This document shows positions 27,034 through 35,709 of a DNA stretch of 64,000 nucleotides, piece after piece (the first letter of the stretch is position 1; the number at the start of each line of letters is the position of its first letter). The translations under genes were made by a program, and so were the position numbers. The notes below the pieces were generated by a model. That model made no database searches. It worked only from the letters and a program-made list of their open reading frames with translations, and was not told the DNA's origin. Source of the DNA: Myxococcales bacterium (GTDB lineage Bacteria > Myxococcota > Polyangia > Nannocystales > Nannocystaceae); assembly GCA_016793465.1 (NCBI GenBank), contig JAEUJW010000040.1, positions 321,488-385,487 of the forward strand, written 5' to 3'.

Positions 27034-28932
27034 ATGATCTCCGCTACGCGCACTTGTACGCTTATCGCCTTCGCCGCATGCACGGGCCTCGCATGCGGCG
27101 ACGACGGCCGCGCCGACGCCAGCGACAGCAACCCGATGACGATGACCGGCGTGACGACCCCGACCGCCGTCACCGACACCACCGGCGCACCGCCCCCGAC
27201 GACCACCACCCCGCCCGACACCGACCCGACCGGCGACCCCTCCTCCGACCCGAGCACCGATCCCTCCGCCGACACCGGCACCACCGCCACCACCGCCGAC
27301 ACCACCGCCACCGCCGACACCAGCACCACCGCCGACACCGGCGGCACCTCGTCGACCGGCCCCGCGCAGTGCGAGCAGGGCGACATCGTCTGCGACGGCA
27401 CGACGGCCCAGGTCTGCGACGGCAACGGCGGCTTCGAGAGCCAGACCCCCTGCGCCGACGCCTGCGCCCCCGGCCTCGGCTGCGTCGCCTGCGTGCCCGG
27501 CTCCGGCAAGTGCGACGGCGACACCGTCCAGACCTGCAGCGACGACGGCACGGGCTACGTCGACGGCCCCGCCTGCGACCCCCTGCTCGGCCTCGAGTGC
27601 GACCCCGACGTCGGCGCCTGCGCCGGCCCGTGCGCCGACATCGACAGCCTCAGCTACATCGGCTGCGAGTACTACCCGGTCGTCACCGCCCAGCTCGACA
27701 ACTTCATCGCGGACAACCCGTTCGCCGTCGCCGTCGCCAACACCGCGGGGACCACCGCGAGCGTCACCGTCACCCGCGACGGCGCCGTCGTCGCCACCGT
27801 CGACGTGCCGGCGGACAGCGTCGAGCTCATCGAGCTGCCGTGGGTCGACGAGCTCGTGCTCGGCCAGGGCCCCTCGGTGATCGCCCCCGGCGGCGCCTAC
27901 CGCCTGCGCTCGACCCGGCCCGTCACCGTCTACCAGTACAACCCGCTCGACGCCGGCATCACCAACGACGCCTCGCTGCTGCTGCCCGTCAACACCTGGA
28001 CCGGCAACTACGTGGTGGCCTCCTGGCAGTACTGGGACCTCGGCGACGCCGGCATCTACTCGGTGACGGCCAGCCAGGACGACACCACCGTGACAGTCAC
28101 CCCGCCGGGCGGCGGCACCCCGACCCAGGCCGGCGACGGCATCGACGCCATGGGCCACGGCGAGGTCGTGCTCGACGCCGGCGACGTCCTGCAGGTGTTC
28201 GTGGCCCCCGGCGGCGACTCGACCGGCGCGCTCGTCACCGCCGACAGGCCGGTCCAGGTGCTCGGCGGCCACGAGTGCACCGAGGTCCCGATCGGCCCCA
28301 ACGCCTGCGACCACCTCGAGGAGAGCATGTTCCCGGTCGAGGCGCTGGCCAGGGAGTACTTCGTGGTCCCGCCGGCCCAGGCCCCGCCGAACGACGCCCT
28401 CGCCAAGGCCGTGGTCGTGCGTGTGATCGCCTCCGAGCCGGACACCACCCTCATGTTCGAGCCCGACCAGGCCGTCAACAAGGTGCTCGCCGACGCCGGC
28501 GACTTCGTCGAGATCCCCACGACGACCACCCGCTTCGTCGTGCGCGCCGACAAGAAGATCCTCGTCGCCGAGTACATGGTCGGGCAACAGGCCGGCTACG
28601 GCGCCAGCGACCCCGACATGCTGCTCGTCGTGCCCAGCGAGCAGTTCCGCAGCGACTACCTGTTCTACGCCGAGACCGGCTGGCTCGCCAACTACGTCGA
28701 CATCGTCGCCCCCGCCGGCGCCAGCGTCCAGGTCGACGGCGCCCCCGCCTCCGGCTTCGTCGCCATCGGCGACACCGGCTACGGCCACACCCACGTCAAG
28801 CTGTCCAACGCCGGCAACGGCGTCCACACCGTCACCTCCGACCAGCGCGTCGGCATCAGCGTCTACGGCGTGCAGAACTTCGGCAGCTACTGGTACCCCG
28901 GCGGCCTCGACCTCGAGCTCGTCCCCCAGTGA
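27034..28932 (+). CDS. Lipoprotein with IgGFc-binding-like domain
   Basis: The 632-residue protein has a lipobox TGLAC (Cys21) and a ~90-residue Thr/Ser/Asp/Pro linker. A Cys-rich segment follows (residues ~110-205; CEQGDIVCDGTTAQVCDG-type repeats with paired Cys). A large beta-rich domain (residues ~210-632) matches the IgGFc-binding N-terminal-like family. Landmarks include GCEYYPVV, VTVYQYNPLD, VLGGHECTEVP and the end GISVYGVQNFGSYWYPGG. It is a paralogue of the partial gene at the left edge. It probably works as a surface adhesin or binding protein. ATG at 27034 is used; a CTGGGAG lies just before it. Confidence 0.85.
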   Translation: MISATRTCTLIAFAACTGLACGDDGRADASDSNPMTMTGVTTPTAVTDTTGAPPPTTTTPPDTDPTGDPSSDPSTDPSADTGTTATTADTTATADTSTTADTGGTSSTGPAQCEQGDIVCDGTTAQVCDGNGGFESQTPCADACAPGLGCVACVPGSGKCDGDTVQTCSDDGTGYVDGPACDPLLGLECDPDVGACAGPCADIDSLSYIGCEYYPVVTAQLDNFIADNPFAVAVANTAGTTASVTVTRDGAVVATVDVPADSVELIELPWVDELVLGQGPSVIAPGGAYRLRSTRPVTVYQYNPLDAGITNDASLLLPVNTWTGNYVVASWQYWDLGDAGIYSVTASQDDTTVTVTPPGGGTPTQAGDGIDAMGHGEVVLDAGDVLQVFVAPGGDSTGALVTADRPVQVLGGHECTEVPIGPNACDHLEESMFPVEALAREYFVVPPAQAPPNDALAKAVVVRVIASEPDTTLMFEPDQAVNKVLADAGDFVEIPTTTTRFVVRADKKILVAEYMVGQQAGYGASDPDMLLVVPSEQFRSDYLFYAETGWLANYVDIVAPAGASVQVDGAPASGFVAIGDTGYGHTHVKLSNAGNGVHTVTSDQRVGISVYGVQNFGSYWYPGGLDLELVPQ

Positions 28933-28980
28933 GCCCGCCCGGCCGCGCCCCGGAGCGGCCGCGAAGGGCCGCCCCGCGCT

Positions 28981-29838
28981 TCACTGCTCCGCGCGCTCGA
29001 CCTGCCCGAGCAGGTGCGCCGCCGCCACCACCACCGCCGGCCGAAACAGCAGGTTGAGCCCGGGGATCGCCAGCAGCAGCGCCGCCCCGACCGCGAACCC
29101 GGCCGCGATCCACGGCCTCGCCTCGATGGTCGCCACCTCGTGATCCCAGCGCCGCCCGAGCCGCCCCACGAGGCGCCCGAACCGCCCCAGCGGCGCCAGC
29201 GGTCCGCGCGCCGATCGCTCGTACATGCGCGCGTACCACGGCGTCGGCCCCGACTCCGGCGCCGGCGTCAGCTCCGGCGGCAGCGTGCGCGCGCTGTCCA
29301 GCGCCTCGACCACGATCCAGTGCAGCGTCCACGCCCCGCCGAGCACCAGCGCGAGCAGCCACCCGACCTCCGGCACCAGCTCCGCCACCACCACCAGCGG
29401 AACGATCCCCAGCGCCAGCAAGATCGCCTGCGCCACGCTCTCATTGATCAGTGCCCGCAGCGTGCGCACGTGCGGCACCCGCGGCCCGAGCCCGAGCCCG
29501 TTGCGCGTCGCCGCCGCCAGCCGCGCGAAGCTCCCCGCGAACAGGATCGGCGGCATCGAGGCGATGCCCACCAGCGTCACGAAGAACGCCGACGCCCCGT
29601 CCTGCGCCGTGCCCCGCCTCGCCGCCTCGGCCGCCGCGATCGCGCAGATCGCCGTCACCACCAGCACCGGCACCACCGCCCGCTTGCCGAGCTCCCGCTC
29701 GCGCACCAGCAGCCGCACCCCGAACGGCAGCTGCGCCAGCCCGTACAGGAACCCCGCCCACCGGCTCGCCGCCGCCGCCGGCGGCGGAGAGGGTTGACTG
29801 TGCAACAACGCCTGACGCACGACGCTCGCGGACCGCAC
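28981..29838 (-). CDS. EI24/CysZ-like integral membrane protein
   Basis: The 285-residue protein has four to five membrane segments (about 55-75, 85-110, 135-170, 240-275). The layout LLVRERELGKRAVVPVLV, followed by a TM pair and an ARPWIAAGFAVGAALLLAIPGLNLLFRPAVVVAAAHLL end, resembles the EI24/CysZ family. CysZ itself moves sulfate, but no sulfur-assimilation genes are nearby, so transport is uncertain. The start GTG at 29838 is weakly supported and a later start is possible. It converges with the IgGFc-binding-like gene. Confidence 0.65.
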   Translation of the reverse strand: MRSASVVRQALLHSQPSPPPAAAASRWAGFLYGLAQLPFGVRLLVRERELGKRAVVPVLVVTAICAIAAAEAARRGTAQDGASAFFVTLVGIASMPPILFAGSFARLAAATRNGLGLGPRVPHVRTLRALINESVAQAILLALGIVPLVVVAELVPEVGWLLALVLGGAWTLHWIVVEALDSARTLPPELTPAPESGPTPWYARMYERSARGPLAPLGRFGRLVGRLGRRWDHEVATIEARPWIAAGFAVGAALLLAIPGLNLLFRPAVVVAAAHLLGQVERAEQ

Positions 29839-29876
29839 GCCGCGATGATGCCCGATGCGCGCCGCGCTTCTGCATG

Positions 29877-29894
29877 AAAAACGGCCGCGCTCGG
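29877..29894 (-). terminator. Weak hairpin-poly(T) after the multi-Ig lipoprotein
   Basis: On the minus strand a short GCCG/CGGC stem is followed by TTTTT directly after the stop of the 845-residue gene. Confidence 0.35.
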
Positions 29895-29895
29895 C

Positions 29896-32433
29896 TCACG
29901 GCACCGTCAGAGTGATCCGCGCCGGGCCCTGACTCCCGACCTCCACCCGGCGCCCGCGGGCCAGCAACGCGTCGCGCCCGGGGAACGCCCCGGGGCCGAG
30001 CGGGATCACCGTCAGCTCGCCCGCCGGTGCCCCCTCGAGCACGAACTCACCGTCCGCGTCGGTCATCAGGTTGCCGCCGACGAGCCGCCCGCCGACGTCG
30101 AGCACCCACACCTTGTAGTCCGCCCGCGGTCGGCCCGCGCCGTCGACCACCCGCCCGCGCAGCGCGCCGCGCCCCGAGAACTCGAGCTCGACCTCCGGCG
30201 CCGCGCCGCTCGCGGGCACCTGCACGACCGCCTTCGCCGCGCCGAGGCGCTGGCTGTGCCCCGTGAACGTCCGCCGCCCCGCCGGCACGCGGTCGATGCA
30301 CCAGCGCGGCGAACCGCCCGCGAACACCTCGTGGATCCCGGCGTCGACGTCGACGGTGAACCCCTCGCCGCCCGCGCCGCCGCGCACCAGCCCGCAGACC
30401 CGCCGGTTCGCCGACAGCTTCAGCAGCAGCGGCGCGCCGGGCCTCACGTCCTTCTGCTGCAGCGTCGAGCCGTCCCGGGCCGTGACGGTCACGTGATACG
30501 CGCCGACGTCCGCCACCTCGACCATGAACCGCCCGTCCTCCTCGGTCAGGACCCGCTGACGCTGGTGGTTCATGGCGTTCGTCACCGTCACCAGCGCATC
30601 GGGCTCACCGTCCCCCGCGGCGTCCTCGACGCGGCCCGCCAGCGTGACCCCGACCTCGCCGTCGATCACGAAGTCGACCTCGGCGTCGCGCTCCGCGAGC
30701 TCGACGACCACTGGCTCGACCAGCTCCCCCGACGAACTGGGCTCGCGCAGGCCCTCCGCGCGCTGGACGACGACGCTGTACGCGCCGGGGCCGAGGCCCG
30801 TCAGCGCGAACCGCCCATCCGCCTGCAGCGGCACGCTGTCCGCCCCGAACGTCCCGACGGCCCGCGCGACCACCGTCAGCCTGCCGGGGAGCCGCCCCTT
30901 GCGCGCGCGCACCTGCCCGGCGATCACGTACGACGGCGGGAACTGCAGCGACACCGGCGCCGGGTCCCTCAGCTCCGCGACGTCGAGCTCGAGCTTCGCA
31001 GGTGCGGTGTATCGCTGGTGATACGGCGTGAGCGCGGCGAGCCCGGGCTGCACGCGCGCCGCGAACCTCCCCTCGTCGTCGGCATCGACGCTGAGGTGGC
31101 CCCACGCACCGACGATCTCCACGTGCGCCCGCGCGACCGCCGCTCCGCGGTGATCGCGAACCGTGCCGCTCACCAGACGACCGGCCTCGACCTCCCAGAC
31201 GACCTCCGTGCGCATCGCCTCGCCGAGCGCCCACTTCTCCGGCTCGCGCTGCACGTGCTCGGGGCAGCGGATCCTCACCTGATAGACCCCGGGCTCGATC
31301 CCCGAGATCGTCGCCGCGCCCGTCGCGTCGGTGATCGCCCGCCGCACCCGGTCGCCCGCGACGTCGAGGAACTCGATCCGCCCCGACGCGCACGCCTCAT
31401 CCGTCCCCCGCGCGCGCACCCTGGCGTCCACGACTCGGCACTTCTTCGCGGTGATGGTGATCGGCTCGGAGGTCTCGCCGAAGCCGAGGCCGACGCTCGG
31501 CTCGGCGCTGCCGCACCACCCGCCGTCGCGCACGAACGGCTTGTAGCGCCCGGGCTTCAGCCCGCGGATCTCGAACCCGCCGTCCGCGTCGGTCCGCGCG
31601 GCCTCGTCCCCGTCGTCTCGGAGATGCACGGGGACATCGGCGAGCGGCCCCGACGCGCCCTCCCCGAGCAGACGCCCGCGCAGCACCGACTCCGGGCTCA
31701 ACCACAGCGTCAGCGGCGGCTCGGGCGGACGCGCGAACGAGCTGTCGGCCGCGTACCCGCCGGCCGCGGCCGCGACGATCATCGTCGCGTGCTTCATCCC
31801 CCACAGCGTGAAGCGCCCCTCGTCGTCCGAGACGGTGCGCCCGCCGTCGGAGCCCGTGACCACGGCGCCGCTCACGACGCCCCCCGCGACGTCGCGTACG
31901 ACCCCGGGGATCGCCTCGCCGCGGACCCTCAGGACGAACTCGAGGTCCCTCTGCTCCCCCGCGCGCAGGGCGATCCACGGCCGGTTCGGCGCCTCGCGGT
32001 GAACCACGACGAGGTAACCCTCAGCGCTCGCCGACACCCTGTAACGCGCGGGCAGCAGCTCCTCGATGCGATACCTCCCCCGCGCATCGACGCTCACGCA
32101 CTGGTCGAGCGCCCCCGACGCCGAGGCCTCGCCGCCCGCCTCGAGCGCCGTCGACGGGGTCACGACCTGCGCGCACACCTGCGCCGGCGGCAGGCCGCCC
32201 GACTCGACGCTCACCCGTCCGGCGATCGAGCCGGCGCTGACGGGCGGGAGGTCGACACCCGGCGCCGTCCGCCCCACGACCGCCGCCGAGGCCGCTCCAC
32301 GGGCCCGATCCTCGGCCGACGCCGCGCCGGTGGGCGGCTCGGAGCGCCCGCACGACCACCAGGACAGGACGAGGACCACGACCCCCGCCCCCGCGAGTCG
32401 CCGTCCGAATTTGTGAGCACTTCGAGCGGTCAT
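29896..32433 (-). CDS. Large lipoprotein with repeated carboxypeptidase-regulatory-like Ig folds
   Basis: The 845-residue protein has a lipobox SWWSC (Cys28). It then consists of at least six domains of 70-100 residues resembling the carboxypeptidase regulatory (transthyretin/Ig-like) fold. Each domain has patterns such as GxVRDxxGxxVxxAxV, DExGRFxLxG, LxPGxYxV. Examples: TVSDDEGRFTLWGMKH, TDADGGFEIRGLKPGRY, TEEDGRFMVEV, TDADGEFVLEGAPAGEL. Such multi-domain lipoproteins are common in myxobacteria and probably form long rods at the outer membrane surface. No enzyme domain is seen. TATGCA lies 9 bases before the ATG. Confidence 0.85.
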   Translation of the reverse strand: MTARSAHKFGRRLAGAGVVVLVLSWWSCGRSEPPTGAASAEDRARGAASAAVVGRTAPGVDLPPVSAGSIAGRVSVESGGLPPAQVCAQVVTPSTALEAGGEASASGALDQCVSVDARGRYRIEELLPARYRVSASAEGYLVVVHREAPNRPWIALRAGEQRDLEFVLRVRGEAIPGVVRDVAGGVVSGAVVTGSDGGRTVSDDEGRFTLWGMKHATMIVAAAAGGYAADSSFARPPEPPLTLWLSPESVLRGRLLGEGASGPLADVPVHLRDDGDEAARTDADGGFEIRGLKPGRYKPFVRDGGWCGSAEPSVGLGFGETSEPITITAKKCRVVDARVRARGTDEACASGRIEFLDVAGDRVRRAITDATGAATISGIEPGVYQVRIRCPEHVQREPEKWALGEAMRTEVVWEVEAGRLVSGTVRDHRGAAVARAHVEIVGAWGHLSVDADDEGRFAARVQPGLAALTPYHQRYTAPAKLELDVAELRDPAPVSLQFPPSYVIAGQVRARKGRLPGRLTVVARAVGTFGADSVPLQADGRFALTGLGPGAYSVVVQRAEGLREPSSSGELVEPVVVELAERDAEVDFVIDGEVGVTLAGRVEDAAGDGEPDALVTVTNAMNHQRQRVLTEEDGRFMVEVADVGAYHVTVTARDGSTLQQKDVRPGAPLLLKLSANRRVCGLVRGGAGGEGFTVDVDAGIHEVFAGGSPRWCIDRVPAGRRTFTGHSQRLGAAKAVVQVPASGAAPEVELEFSGRGALRGRVVDGAGRPRADYKVWVLDVGGRLVGGNLMTDADGEFVLEGAPAGELTVIPLGPGAFPGRDALLARGRRVEVGSQGPARITLTVP

Positions 32434-32620
32434 TCGGGTGTGTGCATATCCCGCCGCGTCGACGGCGATGTCGGATCGGCCCGCGCGGACCGTCGAGCCG
32501 GTGGAGGGATCGCCCGCAGCATCGCACGCCTCTCCCCGGGGAGCGCCGCCGACGCACCGACAATTCGACGACGCCCGTCACACGCGCGTCGCGGAGCACC
32601 CCGCGACGACGTCCGACGCC

Positions 32621-33337
32621 TCACCCCGGCGCCACGAACCCGTCCGCCAGCGCCTGCGCGTCGAGCACGCCGCGCACCGTCACGCTCACCTCGCCGCCGG
32701 AGCGCATGTCGATGCGCGCATGGGCGATCGCGTCGCGGCCCTCGAGCCCTGGCGCCGTCAGCCTCAGGGAGGTCACCTCCCCGTGCACCCCGTGGCCCGA
32801 CGAGATCCCCTCGCCCTCGACGCGGACCTGCACCTCGCCGCTGCACCACAGCTCGTGGCGGGTGCACTGATCGTAGTCGCCGTGGTCGATCCGCGACTCC
32901 TTGCACACGAACGACCCCGGCGGCGCCCCGCTCACGGTCGCCGCCAGGGCGATGAACCGCCGCGTCAGCTCGTTCGCCGCCGCCCTCGCGGCCGCGCGGG
33001 GCACCGCCCGCTGCCCGCGGCCCTCCGGCACCCGCGTCGCCGGCTCGACGATCGCGGCGGCCAGCGCCGCCCACACGAGGTCGAGCTGCGCCGGCTCGGC
33101 GAAGATCCACTCGCCCGGCTCCCCGCCTCGCGCCGTCGCTCCGAGCGACGTGATCAGCCGCTCGACGAACACCGCCTGCTCGGCCCACGACACCACCCCG
33201 TGGTCGTCCCACGACCCGCGCAGCTGCCGGGGGATCCCCAGGCGAGCCGCGCCCGTCGCCGTCGTCCCGCGTTCGAACCGATACTCCCGCGTCGCCACCA
33301 GCGGCGCCCCGGCGCACCCGCGCAGCCATGCATCCAT
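32621..33337 (-). CDS. Hypothetical protein
   Basis: A 238-residue protein beginning MDAWLRGCAGAPLVATREYR. It has a helical N-terminal half and a more beta-rich C-terminal half (about 145-238) with a CKESRIDHGDYDQCTRHELWC segment carrying three Cys that could form disulfides. A short N-terminal hydrophobic stretch is too weak for a confident signal peptide. Codon use is normal for the window. The frame extends upstream to 33523, but that part is Arg/Gly-rich and unconvincing. No family is recognised. Confidence 0.6.
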   Translation of the reverse strand: MDAWLRGCAGAPLVATREYRFERGTTATGAARLGIPRQLRGSWDDHGVVSWAEQAVFVERLITSLGATARGGEPGEWIFAEPAQLDLVWAALAAAIVEPATRVPEGRGQRAVPRAAARAAANELTRRFIALAATVSGAPPGSFVCKESRIDHGDYDQCTRHELWCSGEVQVRVEGEGISSGHGVHGEVTSLRLTAPGLEGRDAIAHARIDMRSGGEVSVTVRGVLDAQALADGFVAPG

Positions 33338-33521
33338 CACGGCAGTCTCGCAGCCGCCGCGCCCGCTGTACAGCCGCGACCCCGCGCGTCCGCCAGCCGC
33401 CGCGCGGCCGCTCCCGCGACATCGAGCCGGCATCGAGCCCGCGGAGCTCGTCGTCCGCTGGTCCGCCCCATTCCGCGAACCTGGCCCTTCCCCCGCGCCC
33501 CGCCGCCGCCAGCATGCGGCC

Positions 33522-33673
33522 ATGACCTCCGCCGCCCGCGCCTGCGAGCCGCCCCGCAGCGCCCCGCCGAGACCGCCTACGTCCTCGCCAGGACCGACGG
33601 CGCCTGGCGCTACCTCGGCGTCGCCCGCTGGCGCGACGACGCCTGGCGGCTGCCCGCGGACGACGGCGATTGA
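33522..33673 (+). pseudogene. Possible frameshifted small gene
   Basis: A convincing protein-like tail (ETAYVLARTDGAWRYLGVAR, then WRDDAWRLPADDGD) ends at 33673 but has no start codon in its frame. The only nearby ATG, at 33522, opens a different frame that would need a one- or two-base shift near 33560-33570 to join it. It may be a broken gene, a sequencing error or a chance frame. The rest of 33338-33709 holds nothing else I can support. Confidence 0.3.
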
Positions 33674-33692
33674 GCGCGCACCGGCCCGCGGC

Positions 33693-33698
33693 TACCCT
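33693..33698 (+). promoter_or_regulatory. -10 element of the HAD hydrolase gene
   Basis: TACCCT (in TACCCTCGC) lies 11 bases before ATG 33710, predicting a leader of about 4 bases. Confidence 0.5.
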
Positions 33699-33709
33699 CG
33701 CGCGCCGTC

Positions 33710-34408
33710 ATGCCGCCCGTCCCCGTCACCACCATCGGCTTCGACGCCGACGACACGCTCTGGCAAAACGAGACGTTCTTCAGGCTGACCGAGCGGCGCT
33801 TCCAGGCCTTGCTCGCCGACCACGCCGACCCGCACCACCTCGCCGCGCGCCTGCTGGAGTCCGAGCGCCGCAACTTGCGGCACTACGGCTACGGCGTCAA
33901 GGGCTTCACGCTGTCGATGATCGAGACCGCGATCGAGGTGACCGACGGCCGCGTCCCCGGGCAAATTATCAAAGAGATCCTCGAGGCCGGGCGCGAGATG
34001 CTGCGCCACCCGGTCGAGGCCCTGCCGCACGCGCGCGAGACCCTCGAGCTCCTGGCTCCTGACTACACGCTGATCATGATCACCAAGGGCGACCTGTTCG
34101 ACCAGGAGCGCAAGCTCGCCGCCTCGGGCCTCGGCGAGCTGTTCGACGCCGTCGAGATCGTCAGCGACAAGACCGCCGCCACCTACGAGCGGCTGTTTCG
34201 CCGCCACGGCGACGGCCCCGAGCGCAGCGTCATGGTCGGCAATTCATTAAAATCGGACGTCATCCCGGCGCTCCGCGCCGGCGCCTTCGGCGTGCACGTG
34301 CCGCACGGGCTCACCTGGGCGCTCGAGCGCGACGACCCGCCGCACCACGAGCCGCGCTTCGCGACCCTCGAGCACCTCGGCCATCTCCCGCCCTGGCTCG
34401 GCGGGTGA
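33710..34408 (+). CDS. HAD-family hydrolase
   Basis: The 232-residue protein has the four HAD motifs: FDADDTLW (nucleophile Asp and acid/base Asp), the Thr motif in LIMITKGD, a Lys in IVSDKT, and MVGNSLKSDVIPA. A helical cap follows motif I (C1 type). It is probably a phosphatase for a small phosphorylated metabolite. Codons at NSLKSD (34241-34258) are AT-rich. It converges with the DUF4056 gene, and the two stop codons abut as TGATCA. Confidence 0.9.
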   Translation: MPPVPVTTIGFDADDTLWQNETFFRLTERRFQALLADHADPHHLAARLLESERRNLRHYGYGVKGFTLSMIETAIEVTDGRVPGQIIKEILEAGREMLRHPVEALPHARETLELLAPDYTLIMITKGDLFDQERKLAASGLGELFDAVEIVSDKTAATYERLFRRHGDGPERSVMVGNSLKSDVIPALRAGAFGVHVPHGLTWALERDDPPHHEPRFATLEHLGHLPPWLGG

Positions 34409-35647
34409 TCAGCGCGCCGCGTCCTTCTCGGGGCGGGCCTTCGGGTCATCGAAGCCCGGGCCCAGCTGGATCTGCCCGCCGGCGCGCACGTCCTCGATGA
34501 TCTGCGGCAGCTGCTCGGGCCCGACCACCGTGCCCTCCGCGACCGCGATCGGGAACTTCTCGGGGATCCACTTGTTCGTGAACTCGAACCGCACGTCGAC
34601 GAGCTCGGCGATCGCCAGCTCGCCGAGCTTCTCCGGCAGCGTGAGCGCCAGCGGCGGCGGCGAGTCCTGGCACATCGTCTTCAGCTTGGGGTCGTCGACG
34701 GTGTCGGCGACGATCCACCCGCGCGACGGCGCCGCGACGTCGAGCGATCGCTTCAGCACCAGCTTGAACTCCGGCACCGCGCTGTTCGAGTCCCACCACC
34801 GCCCGTCGACCGCCCGCATGGCCGCGTGCGCCTCGTCCCGCGAGACCACGCCGAGCCGGCGCAGGCCCTCGAGCAGCCACGCCTGCATGGCCGCGTCGTA
34901 CTCCTCGCGCGAGCGCATCTCGCGGTTCATCACCAGCCCGACCCCGAGCTTGGTGCCCAGCGTGTTCGAGTAGATGTCCTCCGGCGAGAACGCCGAGACG
35001 CGCTCGGGCACCCCCTTCACGCTCTCCCAGCCGTACCACGTCACGACCTCGTGCCAGTTCGAGAGCTGGTGGTTGGCCCACGCCGCCAGCGCGGTCGCGA
35101 CCTGCCAGCGCCCGTGCCGCTCGAGCACCCCCTCGGGCAGCGGCGCCACGACGATGCGCCGCCCCGTGCCCTCCCACGGCATGTCGACGGTCACGCCGCT
35201 GGGCAGCGCCCGGGCGATGCGCAGCGACAGGAACAGCGCGCGGTCGGCGTTGTCGCGCACGTGGGCGATGTCGATGAACCCGCCGCGGCAGGTGTACACC
35301 AGGCCGTTGCGCTCGCGGGTGGCCGAGCCGCGGTCGTAGGCGTGCGGCCCGAGGTCGTCGACGCCGAGCACGTTCTTCAGCAGGTCCGGCAGCGGCAGCT
35401 GGCCGACCTTCACCGTCAGGTCCTGGCCGAACGCGCAGCACGGGCGCAGCTTCTCCGGCGGGTCGAACAGCGGCACGCTGCTCGGGTCGAACACGGTGCC
35501 GATGTGGGCCGGGTCGTCGAGGGCCCGCGCCACCTCTCGCGGGTCGATCAACGTCTCGGTCTTCCACTTCGGGGCGCAGGCGACGGCGGTGAACCCCGCA
35601 AGCGCGAGGACTGCGCGGCGGGGCGAACGGGATGGCGTGGGGGTCAT
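34409..35647 (-). CDS. DUF4056-family lipoprotein
   Basis: The 412-residue protein starts with an Arg-rich signal peptide and lipobox (SPRRAVLALAGFTAVAC, Cys24), possibly Tat-compatible. The body contains the pattern WANHQLSNWHEVVTWYGWES followed by FSPEDIYSNTLGTKLG, as I recall for DUF4056 lipoproteins. The function of that family is unknown. Conserved His and Glu residues in the WHEV stretch could bind a metal. The start at 35647 faces the divergent phosphatase-superfamily gene across a 62-base shared promoter region. Confidence 0.7.
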   Translation of the reverse strand: MTPTPSRSPRRAVLALAGFTAVACAPKWKTETLIDPREVARALDDPAHIGTVFDPSSVPLFDPPEKLRPCCAFGQDLTVKVGQLPLPDLLKNVLGVDDLGPHAYDRGSATRERNGLVYTCRGGFIDIAHVRDNADRALFLSLRIARALPSGVTVDMPWEGTGRRIVVAPLPEGVLERHGRWQVATALAAWANHQLSNWHEVVTWYGWESVKGVPERVSAFSPEDIYSNTLGTKLGVGLVMNREMRSREEYDAAMQAWLLEGLRRLGVVSRDEAHAAMRAVDGRWWDSNSAVPEFKLVLKRSLDVAAPSRGWIVADTVDDPKLKTMCQDSPPPLALTLPEKLGELAIAELVDVRFEFTNKWIPEKFPIAVAEGTVVGPEQLPQIIEDVRAGGQIQLGPGFDDPKARPEKDAAR

Positions 35648-35696
35648 GGACACCCGGTCAGGTAGCAAGTTTTCGCCGCGGCGCTCCGCGCAACGA

Positions 35697-35702
35697 TAGC
35701 GA
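35697..35702 (+). promoter_or_regulatory. -10 element of a leaderless promoter
   Basis: TAGCGA lies exactly 7 bases before ATG 35710 and supports that start over the in-frame ATG at 35722. Confidence 0.5.
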
Positions 35703-35709
35703 ACGGTCC

